Origin: Nectonema munidae
Lineage: Eukaryota; Nematomorpha; Nectonematoida; Nectonematidae
NCBI GenBank assembly: GCA_030549495.1
Contig: JAUIRK010000885.1
Coordinates: 434,001-498,000 of the forward strand
DNA length: 64,000 bases
Direction of reading: 5' to 3'
The position numbers were made by a program, and so were the translations under genes. Shown here piece by piece: positions 35,188-50,100 of this stretch (positions are counted from its first letter, which is position 1; each line of letters opens with the position of its first letter). The notes beneath the pieces are model-generated. The model saw only the letters and a list, made by a program, of their open reading frames with translations, did not search any database and had not been told where the DNA came from.

Positions 35188-38100
35188 AATTTATTGGAAA
35201 AATCAAGGTATAACAAGTACACAAAAGGCTAATTAAAGCCACTCACAGGGTATCTTCTGGAAAAATGTTCAATATATATACAAGTGGTATCAAAATAGTT
35301 GAGCAAAATATAATATATGATATGCAATGCATCATACCAATTTAAGATTTATATACAATTCAAAGTTTTGGATGAAAGTATAAATCAAACAATATATAAA
35401 AATGAAATAAAGATTACAAAGAACAGACATAACAATTAACAATATTGCAAGAAGAATAGCTTTCAACATATATGATATCTTTTATTTTGTTCAATATTTT
35501 TGAGATCGGTAAACTCAATATATTTTTCAATTATTCCTACAAATCTATTCCAACATAGGGGGATTTTATACGATGGAGCTTATATAGAGGTATCGCATCG
35601 AAAGTACAGCATGCTTTTGTCACTATTACGCACACATAAAAAATTATTAAATACATTTTAACAATTTATTAAATTATATACAAAATGTAAAATATATGTG
35701 ACACTTTCAAACATAAAAAAATAATTTAAAATTTTAATAAGTTTTTTTGTGATTGGTGGAGTGAATGACAGGTAAAAATTAACGATATTTTACACATTTC
35801 TACATAAGTTACCTAAAAAAGTCTCTTATAGTTCTTTCTTTCTTTTCCTTCATAAATCCCATGTAATCAGTATGGTATGTTTACAAATTATTTGTTCATA
35901 TGAGCATATGAATGTTCGTAAGTTGATAATGCGTTATAAATGCTTTGAGAATGGTGGCACTTAAACTAACCCAGACTAATCCATGACCATTAGAAAATTT
36001 ATAAAAATACCCTGTTATTAATGAAATCAGTTTTGTAAAAATTGTAGAACATTTTTTGAAAATAATTTTCAATGAATTGAAATTAAAACATGCTGTCTCT
36101 TGATTGCTGTTTCTACATGTCACAGTGAATTGGCTAGATCATTTGAGCCTGAAAATACCGATCTAATGATGATTATACAGAGCGCTTCGTGTCGGTTTGT
36201 GACCAGAAAAGGGTGGCGGCCGGAGGCGTTAGATAGATTGCGTTTCTATAGAGGTCAGCTTAAATGGAAAGTGCATCGGAAATTGGCAGAGGTGGCGTTT
36301 AGAGCAGTTTTTCATATAGTTACATTTTCCATAACTTTAAATTTTGGAAAGGCATGTAAGTACTCACATTTCAAACTTTGTACAATTAAAAATTTTCTTT
36401 TGTTGAAATTTTTGTAAGAAGCCATACATATATGACGTCCGATTACACGAAAGGTGGATGCAAGGTAAATTCTAGATGCTTTGGATAACAAGAGTGCGGG
36501 CGGGGGGGGGGGGGGGGTTACTGTTACAGGACGTCCCCACTGTACATATTTTTTGAATTATAGAAGTATATTCAGAAAAATTATCAGTGCTTTAATTTTA
36601 ATTCAAAATAATAACACTAAATAGTACATCATACTTTCTAGATTAGCTGAAATAATATATATTTATTATGATCTTTTCTGGTATTAAAACATATTTCTAT
36701 CATTAGTTGACGTGGCCATTCAACATTTCAAAACGTATGACCTTGATGCGCTTTTTATATCAACTCATGCTGCAGGAATGCTGGTCTTTAATCAAGTAAA
36801 GCGACAAATGGTCCGGTTAACGAACACAGTCGACTATTCTCTTTTTTTCAAATATAACATCGTCTGGGTTTATTGCTTTTTAATACAAATAGATATCGTC
36901 TGATTATCTGGTCATCAAGCGGTTAAGCGAAACATTGACTGGTTTAATCCTTCCTTGGCATTCTTTTGGTAACCGCTTTGATTCTCACAGAGTAGATGTC
37001 GAACTGAAGAAAGCCAACTTTAGAAGAACAGGCGAAGTGTTGGCTAGAATATGGAGTGAATTAATAATAGACCATAGCAGTGCTTTGTGTTACGTTGAGG
37101 ATTCTAGGAAGCAATCAGCACTCTATGATGAGATGTATGTTTCCAAGAACTTCATTATTCCTCAATATATACTGCAGATAGTTAAATGTACTGATAAAGA
37201 ATGTAACCCATCCTTTACGAATGGGTTAAAGATATTCCATACTCTGTTTCTTCCAGTTCAAGTTAGGCAAGAACTCGGAGGTCCATATGTTCCTCTGCAA
37301 ACCATACAAAATGAATTGCCCGTTTTACTGATTTATGGAAAGGTATTCCTATAAACCAATTTGTTCCTCAAAATGAATACAAAGATCATCCGTATGATAT
37401 GTAATGTCCAAGTGTAAGATTAGAAGTCAATGAAAGAGCTTGCAAAACTTGTGAAAACATTAAAAGAAGTGATGTTCAAAACTTTATTTACAAGATCAAA
37501 AGAGTCTCTGATGTTGTGTTTTGTATACATGTCGTTATCTTATCGGCTTGAGGATTTTGTTTATATAATTAGCTACGATGAAATATATTGAGTTCTTCAT
37601 GCTAAGAATGTGTTTAATTTGGTAAACAATTTTGTGAACTTTCGGCAATCCATACATCATTGGAACTGTATTGCCAGATAGCCATAATTGATCCTCCATT
37701 TCTTTCGAAATTTTCCTTTTTCTATATTCTCTATTTAATTTTATCTAATGTTCTCAGCAACCTGTCGTCATGTTTGTCAAATTCTCCTATATGCTTAAAT
37801 TTAGTAACATCATTAAGTATGAAGTCCATCTTATCGTTGTATACCTGCTTACCCAGAATTACTATTTGTCGTCCTTTATCAGATTTGCAAAAGTAATAAT
37901 CTTTAAAAATTTTCATTTGAGACGTTGTAAGAGGTTGCAGGGTAACTTTTGATGTATGATAAGCAAGTAGAAAGAAGTGAATGTTTGAGTTCATCAATGT
38001 TTGTATTATAGCTGGATGAAAACTTGTTTAACTTGGAATAAAGCATTTCAAAGTGATACATGACGTATATTCTGTTCGCTTTGACAAGTAGTTAAAACCG

Positions 38101-41100
38101 GTTCCCAAGATTAAAAATTACTTTGTGATCATCATCAACTTTAAAACGAGATAAATCGACACAATTATCTCTTTAATAACCACATCAATTGCCTTTGGTT
38201 TTGGTTTTTGGATTTCCTCATGCTTGTTTTGGAGCAAGAAGAAAGAAACTTAATGTATTTCAACTTAGCCATTGTAATCTCCAGAGTTGCGAGTTGCCGA
38301 TCCTAGCATTGCTGGGAAAATAGCCATAAAACTGATTAGTATTTTTTTATTAGCTTTTCACAACTAAAGCATTTTCTTTTGAAGCTTTTCATTACTTTTT
38401 TTATTTAACAATTATTATTATTTGGCTTTCTATTCTTAAAATTACAACTTTAGATTTTTCAGACATTTAAATCTCTCAGCATCGATGTTAACAATCTATG
38501 TGTTAATTTGCCTCAAGACAGAGTTGTGGAATTTTCTAGAATGAACCCAAGCGAACTTCTTGAAAATTCAGAAAAATGTGTAATATAACTTTATTATACT
38601 TACGCCATAATCTTTTATTGAGTCTTTTTTAATTTAAAATATCTATGTACATATTTTTGTCTATATTTCATTATAACGTAGAAACAATCATGAATAATAC
38701 CAAGTTTTTAGTTTATTATGTGTATTATCGGTTAGAGCGGATTTTCATATGTTATTTCTATACTTATATCTGGTTGATTTTGACTCTTATATCCAAAAAT
38801 ATATAAGTGCATATTAGATATTTAATGTAAACATCTCCATCAATTGTAATCAAGTTAGTCAATGAATCAATTTTATAATATCTCTAATTTGAGGGAATTT
38901 ATTTCACATCATCTGATTATCTTATTTAAGTTTTAACCGTACACTGATCACACACTTGCTAATTCAAAAAGTCTCATTATTGCTAAAGTAAAAGCTTACC
39001 TTTACGAATATAAATTGAATAAATGTTTCTATTTACATTATATTTTTGCTTGTGGCTATACTTATCATCTATGTAGTTATGGAAGTATATATTTTCCTTG
39101 AGTGCGATACTGAAAAGGAAAAGAATCTAAATTTTTGTTGCATTAATTTACATACACCTTTCATTTACTAATCTCTACTGAGATAAGTTATAATAACAAT
39201 TCATGTCTACATGATAATCAATTGTTACGGGAATGAGCTATAGACTCGTTTGACTGTATATATAAATATATCAGGGGCTGATATAATTCTCTAGATAGGC
39301 ATTCATTTTCAATGCTTTCGTATATTGAATACTCAGAAAAAATTCATTTAACAAAGAAATGCTATAAAAGTGCATGCGTGAATTTCATTCTAGATTTGCC
39401 CCTAATCTATTAGTACCAAATATTCCCAAAGGGAACACAGACGACTTCAGTAATCTATATTTAATTCCATTCTAAACAAGAGTTTGCCTGCTTTACTTTG
39501 GAAACTTTGGTACTAAATGGGTTAGAATGCATCTTAGAAAGCAATAATAATTCCTTTTTCTTTGTCTAAAATTCGCTTGGGGTTTTGTCCTTCTTGATGA
39601 TTTGTGTTTTTATCTTTGGGTTTTTCTCTATTGCATTTTAAAAAAGGTTTTGTTTTCTAGAAAAACATAATTATTATTTTTATATTTTTCAATCGACTCT
39701 TGCATTGGCTAAGCTACACATTTTACCTTTAATTTGTTCCTCTTTTTAAAATCTTAATTTTTATGGAGTTTTTTTAAATTTTTATATGATTTGTGATCTA
39801 AGTAGAATTTTATTATTTAAAATTTCTAGATTGGTTCTGTCGATTTGGTTGACAAGCACAATGCTTTGAAGCAATTATCAACTGTTAAACTATCATTCGT
39901 CAATAAAATGAAAGAATTAGAAAATTTATTGGCGAAAGAAAAAGAAAACAACTGTGCACTTGAGTGTGAAGTCAAAGGCTTTTATGAAAAGGAAGATTTA
40001 TTGCAAAAAATTCATCTCATTTCTCAAAAACTCTCTTACATTGTATCTTTTTTTTATTCTTATGCACGCCACTATTTCGTGTATTAAAGTATTAATCTTT
40101 TTTTCGCATATTTTTATACATTTATCAAATTTAATTTGCTGAACTATTATTTGAAAACATTCTTCTAAATTTGCAATTAATCCTGTACTAAGCCATTTGA
40201 TCTTAGAAAAAACGGGCGACTTTAAGTAATTTGATATAAAACTTCCTTAAAATGAAGAAATCGTCTTCGCCAGTTAAATATAAGGCTGGGATCAAATCGG
40301 GTTTCCCTTTAATAACCCTTTGAGGATCAGTGTGACTTCGGCGTACCAATAAACAAACTGCATAAAATTTAATTGAAAAGGGAACGGGATGATTAGCCTT
40401 AAAAATGAGAATCCTATGGAAACTCATCGACTGTGCATCTTTTTGAATGAATTTTATATGACTGGTATCCAGAATGATTACTGTTATCCATAGTTGAAAG
40501 AACGCGCGTGTAATTAGGCAATACTTTATAATGCTAAATTATATAAATGATATTTGACTTCAATGTGAAGGTTTCATATTGGTTTGTTTGTTTGTATATT
40601 ATCAAATACAAAATACAGTGAAACCCCTTTTTAGGAACACTTTTGAGACTGCCAAAACGTTCCTTAATGAGGAGGCGTGAATTTTCAGACTGACTGAGCA
40701 AGTTGTATGGAATATTGGACACAATTTCAATGATAAAAACAATTTATTAAAATATTTATTTATTTTTAATCAGCATTATTCAATATCAATAATCATGTAC
40801 ATGTTGCATAAAATAGTCTTTTATGCAAGTCTGTTTTCTTTTGAGTTTTTTTCTGCGATAATTTTATTTATGATTGTCTCTGTGTCAATTGCATTTGAGT
40901 TAAAGTTACTGGAACCTTTCATTACTGTCTGCTTTTATCACTTCATTATTTGTTAGAGGACTATTTTCAGCTTCATCAATTGTATTTTCTGTGTATTCTT
41001 CTGTTGCTAACTTATTTGAATTGAGCTATATGAGTTTCTCTTCCCATTCGTCAATATCAAAAACATGAACTTGAAAATTTGACTACATCAACACATTCTT

Positions 41101-44100
41101 CAACAGAACATCTTTCAGTTTCAAACACGTGTGTCAGGTTTATCATTAGAGGCTCGAGCCTCTAATTCCTTTCCTATTTTTTTTGTCCTTCAAATCCTTC
41201 AACAAAATTAAAGCCACATCTTGAGAAACACTTTTCTATCGTTTCCTGTGTAACATCTGCCCAGGCTATCCACTGGATAGCATAGATAACATTTATTCCA
41301 TTTACAACCCCTTGACAGGTGTCAGCAGTGGAAATTTTGGCAATCAAGTGTCTCAACAGCATCTTTCGATAGCTACACTTGACAGTCTTGATGATCCCCT
41401 GATCCATGGTTTGCAACTCTGTGGTACAATTTGCTGGAAAAAACTTTACTTCAATATAAGGTAGTCGGATGTTATAATGACTTGGGGCATTGTCTACAAG
41501 CAGTAAAATCTTTCTCTTCCTTTCTATACTCTTATTTAGGTCTTTAAGCCATTCCTCAAACAACACGGCATTCATCCAGGCCTTTCTTCTGTGACGCCAA
41601 TCCACAGGCAGAATTGCATAGTCTTTGACATTTCTGAAACATCTAGATTTTTTGGAATAACCAATGGCTTTAATTTCTCCGTTCCTAACATTTTTGCAGC
41701 AAGAACTGTCAAACGTTCCTTGTGAAGTTTTGTCCCATGACTAGTGTCTCCCTTCTGTACAAAAGACTTTTTAGGTTAAACCTTGTAAAACAAACCAGTT
41801 TCATCGCAATTAAAATATTATCAGCACTGCAGTCATCAGTGAGGGAGACAATTCCTTGTTTCCATGTGGACACAATGTTCTGGTCCACACCCGTACTTTC
41901 ACAACTTAGCACTTTGAAGTTAATGCTGTTTTTGTACGGAATCTATCAATCCACGATTTAACCTTTTGAAATCATTAAAAGCCAATTCCTTAGCTATTGC
42001 CAAAGCTTTTTATTGCAAAATGGGCCAAAAATTAGAATATTCTTGGCTCTTGGGACAATAAACCACTGCCAAACACTGTCGTTCATTAGAGTTTGTTTTC
42101 TTCAATCTTTTTTCTGAAGGATTGAAATTGTCATCAGCCAAACACTCCAATTTTTTTTGTTTTTTACATTTCTATTGATAACACCAAATGATATGTCAAA
42201 TTTTGCTGCTACATTTTTTTTGGCTCGAACCTTCACTTTCTTTAAGAACTTTTAACTTTTCAGAAAAAGATAAAGTTTTTTGTGATTTAGACATCTTGAA
42301 AGTGGAAAGCTAAACAATACTAGAGTAAAATATGCTAGCTTATGAGTAAAGTAATTATGTTTGATAATAAAATAATTGTGTATTACTTATAATAATTAAT
42401 GAGAGGTACAAAACAATGAAGAAATTAAACAATACTGAAGAGATATATGTTTGCGTATTTATGAGTAAAGACAGTAATATTGTAAATGTGATTGATGATA
42501 AAAATGTTGTGTGTTCCTTAGTGAGAAGCAAAACATTGAAAAAGAATAATATCAAAGGGAGATATGCTTGCGTATTTTTTTAGTAAAAATAGTAATATTG
42601 TGAATATGAATGATGATAAAACTATATAGTGTGTTCCTTAATGGGAAGTTCAAAACAATAAAAAAGGGCCATCTGGGACTTGAAAAAGTGTTCACTGTTC
42701 ATAGAAGAGGGATGTACTGAGGGGCTGGCTTCAATGTTTAAAGATAAGAAGAATTCGGAACTTTGAAAAACTATTCCATAAAGCGAGGTGTTCCTTAAAA
42801 GGGATTTTACTGTACTACAAAAAGGTTTTCAACAAAAATTGTTAAAAATATTGTTAAAAAGTATTGAATAAATTTATTGAACAGTTATTTAATCAAAATT
42901 TATAAACTGATGTATTTTTTACCAGTTTTGTTGTTTTCTCTGTTGAAAGATTTGTTGAAAAAATTATTTATATTGTTTTTAAATTTTTTTTTAATTTGAA
43001 TTCTTTTTTAGGATTCGAGAAAAATAGGCGAAAAAAACTTATTTATTTATGGTACAAAATAAAATGTACCGTAGTATGGTGTTCTCGTTTTTTTGTTTCT
43101 TTGATCCCCCTAAGAATTCTTCTTTTATAATTTTTGGTGTAAAGTAAGATCTAATTCCAACAGATTGTGATTTTTAAATCTGATTTTATTATGCCTTAAT
43201 GCTATTTTGTATGTCTTTACCTTATTTTATACCTCGCCAATCAATTTTTTAAAATTCAATTCAAAGTCTGTGCGATGATGTTTGGTGTGCATGCTTGTTT
43301 GCATTTTGAACATTCGGTTAATCTTGTCACAGTCTATATAAGAATATTGTACAAGTTCAATTTCTAGAATCAGGAAACTGCGATCGTGATGATCAAAGCA
43401 AGTTTCCGAGTGGGGATTTGCGACCATAAATGTGCAGCCTTTGGCTTGGAATCAATACAACGTTCACTATTCTAACAATCTAAATTATAATTTTGATTTA
43501 ACTTTTGTATTAATTTATATAAATAAATAATTTACTTTTTTATTTTTACTTTTTAAATAGTTTATTTCCAATTTTAATATGAATTTTCTCGTTAAACACT
43601 AGTTAAAAGAGGGACTCAATCTTAGAAAGGGGGAAGTTACACTTTGGTAAAGAGTCTATCGTGCAAAAAGACTTTAAAATAATGACTGTTGTACATCATA
43701 CACGTTATGCATTTCATCTCATTTATCAATTAAGTTCTACATTCTTTAAAATAGCTATACTATTTTAAATATCTTCAAGGTCCACCATTTTCTCAACCAT
43801 GTGGATAAAAGATAATATTTTTGGTATGACTAGAATTTTTGATCAATTAATTAACTCAAATTATCATGGCAAGATGTTCATTTTGTACGTATATTATTTA
43901 ATCTTCAAACTCGAATAAGTCAACGGAGGTCTGGCGATTTTATTCTTCTTACAGTTATATCAAGTAATAAAGAACCTTTTTATTTTCTAGAAATTCTTAT
44001 CGATATCAGAAAAGTTAATGGCTTTGAATCGTCAACGTGACAAAGTACTGAAGGATCTTAAATCCAAAAATCTTGAAAAAGCTTCTAAAAGTGAAAAAAT

Positions 44101-47100
44101 TAAAAGCATTACTTCCAAGTTAAAAAATGAAGAAATACTTATTCAAAATAAAGTACGAAATTTCCTATATTTCTTTTGACATCTATGGCGTGATCGTGAT
44201 GTAATGCTTCAGTTTTCCTTTCTTCTAACATGCAACCTTTTCTTTTTATCCTATATGATTTTTTCAAAAACTCTTGTATATTTTTTGTCACGTTTTTGAG
44301 TATATTCAAAATTATTCATCTTATGATAACACTTTTATCATTAATTCATTTCAAATAGTTAAGAATCAGTCAAATCGAAACCTTATCCGTAGTTTAAAAA
44401 TAACCGAATAGTATAATGAGTTTTTAGGCCCCTTAGAAGTTTTATATGCCAAGCCATTCACTGTACTCATAGTTAATTTCAAACACCAAAAGAATCTTCA
44501 AAACTTTATAGATTTACGTGTATTTAGAATTAAGTCATAATTTGAGCATTAAGAAAAAAATGTTGACTAAAATTCTTTCTTTTTCCTCTGTTTTTTTCTG
44601 TTTTTTATTTAATTTTCTTTCTGTTGTTCTTTTCTTTCAAAAGCTTTAATTTTCGCCCCTTATCTCCAAATATAAGCAAAAAAGGCGCAACCCATTGTTC
44701 GAACTCAATAGGCTTAGTGCAATAAAACTAAGCATTAACCCATTTAAGACCAAGCAAAGCAGACGATATCTAAAAAAACGCAGACGATTTATATTCAAAG
44801 TCATTGAAAAAAGCAGACGAAGATGAAATTACTTATGTTCCAAAATAGGAACATTGGTCGTAAATGGGTTAAGAATAAGACAACATTTAATTCCTAATCT
44901 CATCATAACGAACGTCGTTATAGTGAAAATTTTAATATAGCGAAGATTTTGCTATTTCCACTCCCTTAAAATTCATTTGATTAGAAACAGTCCCGATAGA
45001 ACAAATTTTAAATTTAACGCAAAAAAAGTAATAACAATCTTGTAAGTTGAAAAAGCAACCTTCATTTCTATAAAATATTTACTATTTGATTGTCAATCTT
45101 TGCTTCATTTCATTTACTACAAATAGAACAATATCCTAGATAAATTATTTTGACTTTTTAAATAAGGAAAATGATGTCATTATGATACATAATTTTGATA
45201 ATTGTCATTGAAAATTGTAAATTTTTATGAATTTCAACCTTAAATAAAACATTTGTTCAACATCATCCAGAAAATCCCTGACTTTAAACACACACAACTT
45301 TACAATTTACAGTCAATTGTGTTTGTGAAGTGAACATTAATGAAAATAAACGAGTCTTGTTTTTCTGGCTGTTTATCAGTGGCGTATCGTAATGTCGGAA
45401 GAAGTAATGCTTGCGTAATATTAAAAATATCAAATATCGAAAAACTTAAAACATTTGCTGTAAGAACTAACCAAACATTTATTTACATATAAAGATATTC
45501 TTCCCGCGTGTAGCAAAAATTGTCCAAGAAAGGTCGTTGACTCTTTCATATGATTGAGTTGCTCAATAAGAATTGTTAATTTCTTCATCGTAGAAAAGAA
45601 AATTCTTTATTTCTTTGTTTCAATCAAGAATTTCAAAACGCCCCCTTTGAGCATCTTAGTGTCATTGTTTACATCGTTCAGTTATGTCATAAAGCTAATT
45701 GTCTTTCTATGCAAGTACACAAGGCTAGAAACCTGCATGCCTTGATGCCGCAACTCGTCTTACTGAATTAAGCACATCATTTGAATGAAAACGTAAAGCA
45801 ATATTTTATAAAAGTAGTAATATTTTCTTTCTTGTTTGTTTGTGCTACGTACTCACTCACACATGTTGTCATTGAAGTAAGTCAGTTTCTTTATTGATTT
45901 CGTTAACATATCTTCTCTTTTCTAAAACCTTTTTATCTGAGTAAATATATACATCGCTGCAAGCATCCATATCTATTTAGTATCCTTCTTTCTCTGTCAC
46001 TGTTAATACATTTTCAACACATAATTATGTCAAAAAATTAAGATCAGTGAATAATAATAAACAAATACAACACATTTTTGAACGATTTTGAAATGCATGA
46101 CATCACTCTGAAAATGACTTTTGAGACTGTCTAAGTTAATGTTTTGGAGAAGCTCATCGAGAGATAGAAATTAAAGCTATTAAAATATCTTAGGAAAATA
46201 TCTTCAAATCTGTTTCGTAGCAGAGAAAATTTGATTAAAATTAAAAATAAGCACCAAATTTTTCTTTTCGCAAATGGAAACTTTGATTGATTACCTGATT
46301 TCCTTAAGCATTCAATATTCATTTTCTTACTTCACACAAATTAATAATTTCCTTAGATAACGGTTAACAGATGAGAATTTGTGGGATTAATTTGAGCTAA
46401 GAACCATTAGATTTAGGCGGATATTTTTAAATGCTCTTTAAAGAAGTCTAACCCACAAAGTTAATTAATTTACATAATAAATACTTACTCATCCCGAGCA
46501 AAAATATTTTCTTTTTAAAAAGTGAAATTTATTCGAAATAAATTCTAAGAATATTAATTTTCCCTCACTCTGCTAAACACAACCGTTTAAATGCTGGGAG
46601 TAAAAAACAAGGAATAGAGAGTGAGAAAAAGAATATAATTTAATCTTAAGGCTTTCAAATTTTTTTGGAAGAGGGCGCGTTTAAAAAAGTCGAACTGCTG
46701 TATCATTAAATCTGAGTGGTTACTATTATTCAAGTAGGAAATTTGCATGTAATTTTGTAGAGATGGGATCAATGGCCCTTCCTTTACATTTTCTTCCTTT
46801 AAATGCCACTCATATAGTTTGACTTATGTAGTATTAGTTCTTTATCTCCAATATTTTATTTTACCTAAATTTGGTGTTTAGAGGCTTAGACAATAACATG
46901 GTAAATAAAAGTGTATTATTTTTTAATTTTAGAAAAAAGAAATACAACAATGCACTGCTAACGTGGATAATTTTGTTCAATTAATGACTTCTTGTGAAGA
47001 AGATATTGATATGCTCTTTGTCCAATATAAAACGCAGATAGGGGAGAAGGAAAAAGAAGAAGTGGAGTTGAAGTATTTGCTTGAAGAAATGAAAAAGTGT

Positions 47101-50100
47101 GAAGAAAGCTTTGAAGCTAAAAAAGTTGAGGTTGGACAAGCAGAAGAAAAAATAAAGGGCTTGATGAATCAAAGAATGGTGTGTATTGGCGAGTTGAATG
47201 AATTGAAGAGGGAAAGGAATCACGCTACTTCCCAAATTTCTATTTTCCAGGACTCACTCGAAGAATGGAACCAGAAATTGTTTATAAAAGATCAAATAAA
47301 GAAGAATAAATTGAATATGTGTCAAAATTATTTCACTGACTCTTACAAATTCTTTAGATATTTGGAGTCGAATTCAAGCATTTTTTCACAACCTGTGCTT
47401 GGTCCAATTTTTCTATTGGTATTTCATTTTATCAATTTTAACCGAATAATCTATTTTTACATTTGTCTTATTTTTAGTTAAATGTTTTGCCTCAAAAAGC
47501 TAAATATATTGAAAGTACTATACCTCGCGCTGAGTTAGCAGGCTTTCTTTGCCAAACTGAATCAGATTGGAAAAAGTGCATTGAATTGACACGTAATCAG
47601 TTAAAACTAAAAGTAGCTGTGTTTTTGCTGCCGGAGATGAGTGCCAAACCAATCTCTCCCTTTCGTCATATAGATACCTATAAGCCTTATGGTTTTACAG
47701 CATATGTTTCCGATTATTTTTCGGCGCCAGAAAAAATTAAAAACTATCTTTGTGAAAAGCTTAATCTACATAATATTCTGGTTGGCTCAGCGTATCATGA
47801 TGAAAATTACAAGGAAGTTATAGATCAATGCAAATTAGATGACTTTTTTGGAGAAAATTATCGTATCAGTGTCTTACACTCTCGATATACAAGTGAAAAG
47901 GCTTATAAAATCTTTTCTCTTAGACCTTCAAATCTCTTTACTCCTAACTTGTATTACGATGAAAACGTTTACTTACGCGCTAAGAACGAAATTGAAGTAA
48001 ATCTTTATTTTCCCTATTAACTTTATACTTTGAAACAAGGATCATCAAAAGTAAAACAATTCTTAATATTGCTAGGAATGTTTGCCTTTATTTTCTTATC
48101 TCGTAACTGTCTTTTTGTATAAATTAACATTTTAGGCGCCCTACATCTTATCCTTATAGTCTTTTAACTATCTTTGAGATTATTCTTATTCACTTTTTTA
48201 TTGTTGGTATTACATCCAAAGGAAGAATAATTTGACATAATTGGATATATATATAATGATTTGCGAGTTGAGAATCGAACCTAGGACGACTGGAGCAACC
48301 CAACTATAGCTTCCAGCGCTATGTCACATCTGAATTAATACCAAGTTCTATATTAATGACTTGGACTAGTTTTCTTAATAGAACTAAACTTGAAAACAGT
48401 GAGACATTCATCTTCAATGAAAAATTCCATAAAAAATTTATTATAAGAATTGTTTTAAAAACAATTTTTTCTAGATATACTATCATGCTTAAAGTGCCAT
48501 ATTAAGACCATTAAGGGCCATAAAGTCCTTCAAATTTAAAATGATTATATGATAATAAAAATTATATAAGCTGATAACTGCTTTACATTTAAAATATGTA
48601 TATTTTTTGCAATTATTTATACTGGGTGGCCATGACCATATAATAAGTATCTTATAGGGCCAGTGGTCTTAAAAGTTGAGGCAGCACTGACATGTAGTTT
48701 GAAATTTTAGAAGCATTTCATATATAATTCTCATGAATAAACTTTTTCTGAATTTACCTTCTATCGGCCGAAAAATACCAAAAATAGCCTGAATTGTTTT
48801 TAGTAATTATTTTTTAAATATTATTAAGACGTCAGTTAAATCTTAATAAATCGAGCCCATGAAATTCCTATGTGAAACTAGATTTGCAGGAAACTATTTA
48901 TATGAAAAATACCAAAAACTTGTTTATTATAAAATTACATTGAAAAAGCTAGATATACTATTTAATCAGAAATTGCGAACATTTTAAATGGAGTTTTGAA
49001 ACTGGAAATTTTATTAATCAATTAGTTGGAGATTAAAAAATATCATAAAAAAAAACAAAAAAGATTTTCAAATTAAAAAATTGACTTTATCCAAAATTTT
49101 TGTGATAAGTACGTCTTTATGATAACACAAATACATTGACATCTCTCTAAATTTTTAACAAGTATAAACTTGCGTTTGCTTAGAATAGCTATTTTGACAT
49201 CCGATACTCTTCAACTTTATATTAGTCACAAAATTAAAATTTTAGGAGCACTCAATTCCAAAAAGTAACAGATTTTACGAAAAATCGCGCAATCTTGTAA
49301 AACTGTGTCAAACAGTGATTTCAATATTTGAAAGTTTTAGGATTATATCTGACTGTAACCTACAATTCATGGAACTATCACAGATCAGCACCTAAAACTC
49401 TGTTCACATAACACCATTATCTTATCTATGTAGTATCTATATATTTTTAGTCACGGTAAACTTCGTACACGGTTGGTTAATCAAAGGCATAAAAAATGTC
49501 CAGATTCACAAAGTTTTGTATTCTTTTAATTTCATTTTTGGAGCTAAAAATTATCCACTCACTTTTCCTAGATAACTTCCCTACCCATTTTTAAGGCTAC
49601 ATTTAAAAGTGGGTAAAGTTCATAATAAGTTAAAGTTGACTTTTTATTAATTAACTATGACACTGTAAATAACACAATGTAACAAAAATAAAAAATAAAT
49701 TTGTTTGAGTCAATTTTTTGTTTGTTTATTTTTTATTAGGTCATAAGCATGAAAAAAATTATATCAGGTTTTTGACTCATCGTTATTTTAAAAATGGCAG
49801 TGATATTTCTTGAAGTAACTACCGAAACTATAAATTACACTTTAAACATCTATCAATACGCTTTCCGTCATGTTAATAAAAACTCACATCATGAAGTTTA
49901 TTTTTATCACAAGTAGATTATTCAAACATGATTGATACGATTTATTCAATTAGATGATTGATTTATTTTTGACTTTATTTCCGCTCTTTTTCTTCACTTT
50001 ATCTTGTTATATTTATTTTTTTAAACCATTCTTTTTTTATAGATATTTATAGTGAATTTTTGGTTGTTTGTCTTTTATTAGGTCGTAAGAATAATTTAAA

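Noticed and set aside
35153-35190. GAAA run as a CRISPR-like or regulatory repeat
   Set aside because: It is the simple-sequence tail of a LINE on the other strand.
36100-36417. 105-codon plus-strand frame
   Set aside because: No recognisable motif, no splice context with SMC5 exons, composition not convincing.
43013-43090. Extra SMC5 exon (F-E-K-N-R-R-K-K-L) after an AG
   Set aside because: Exons 6 and 7 already join in phase 0 and align continuously with SMC5; this piece would break the frame.
45378-45400. CAGTGGCGTATCG as a hAT end
   Set aside because: No matching second end within several kilobases.
46981-47235. Minus-strand frame opposite SMC5 exon 8
   Set aside because: F/L-rich shadow of the coiled-coil coding strand.
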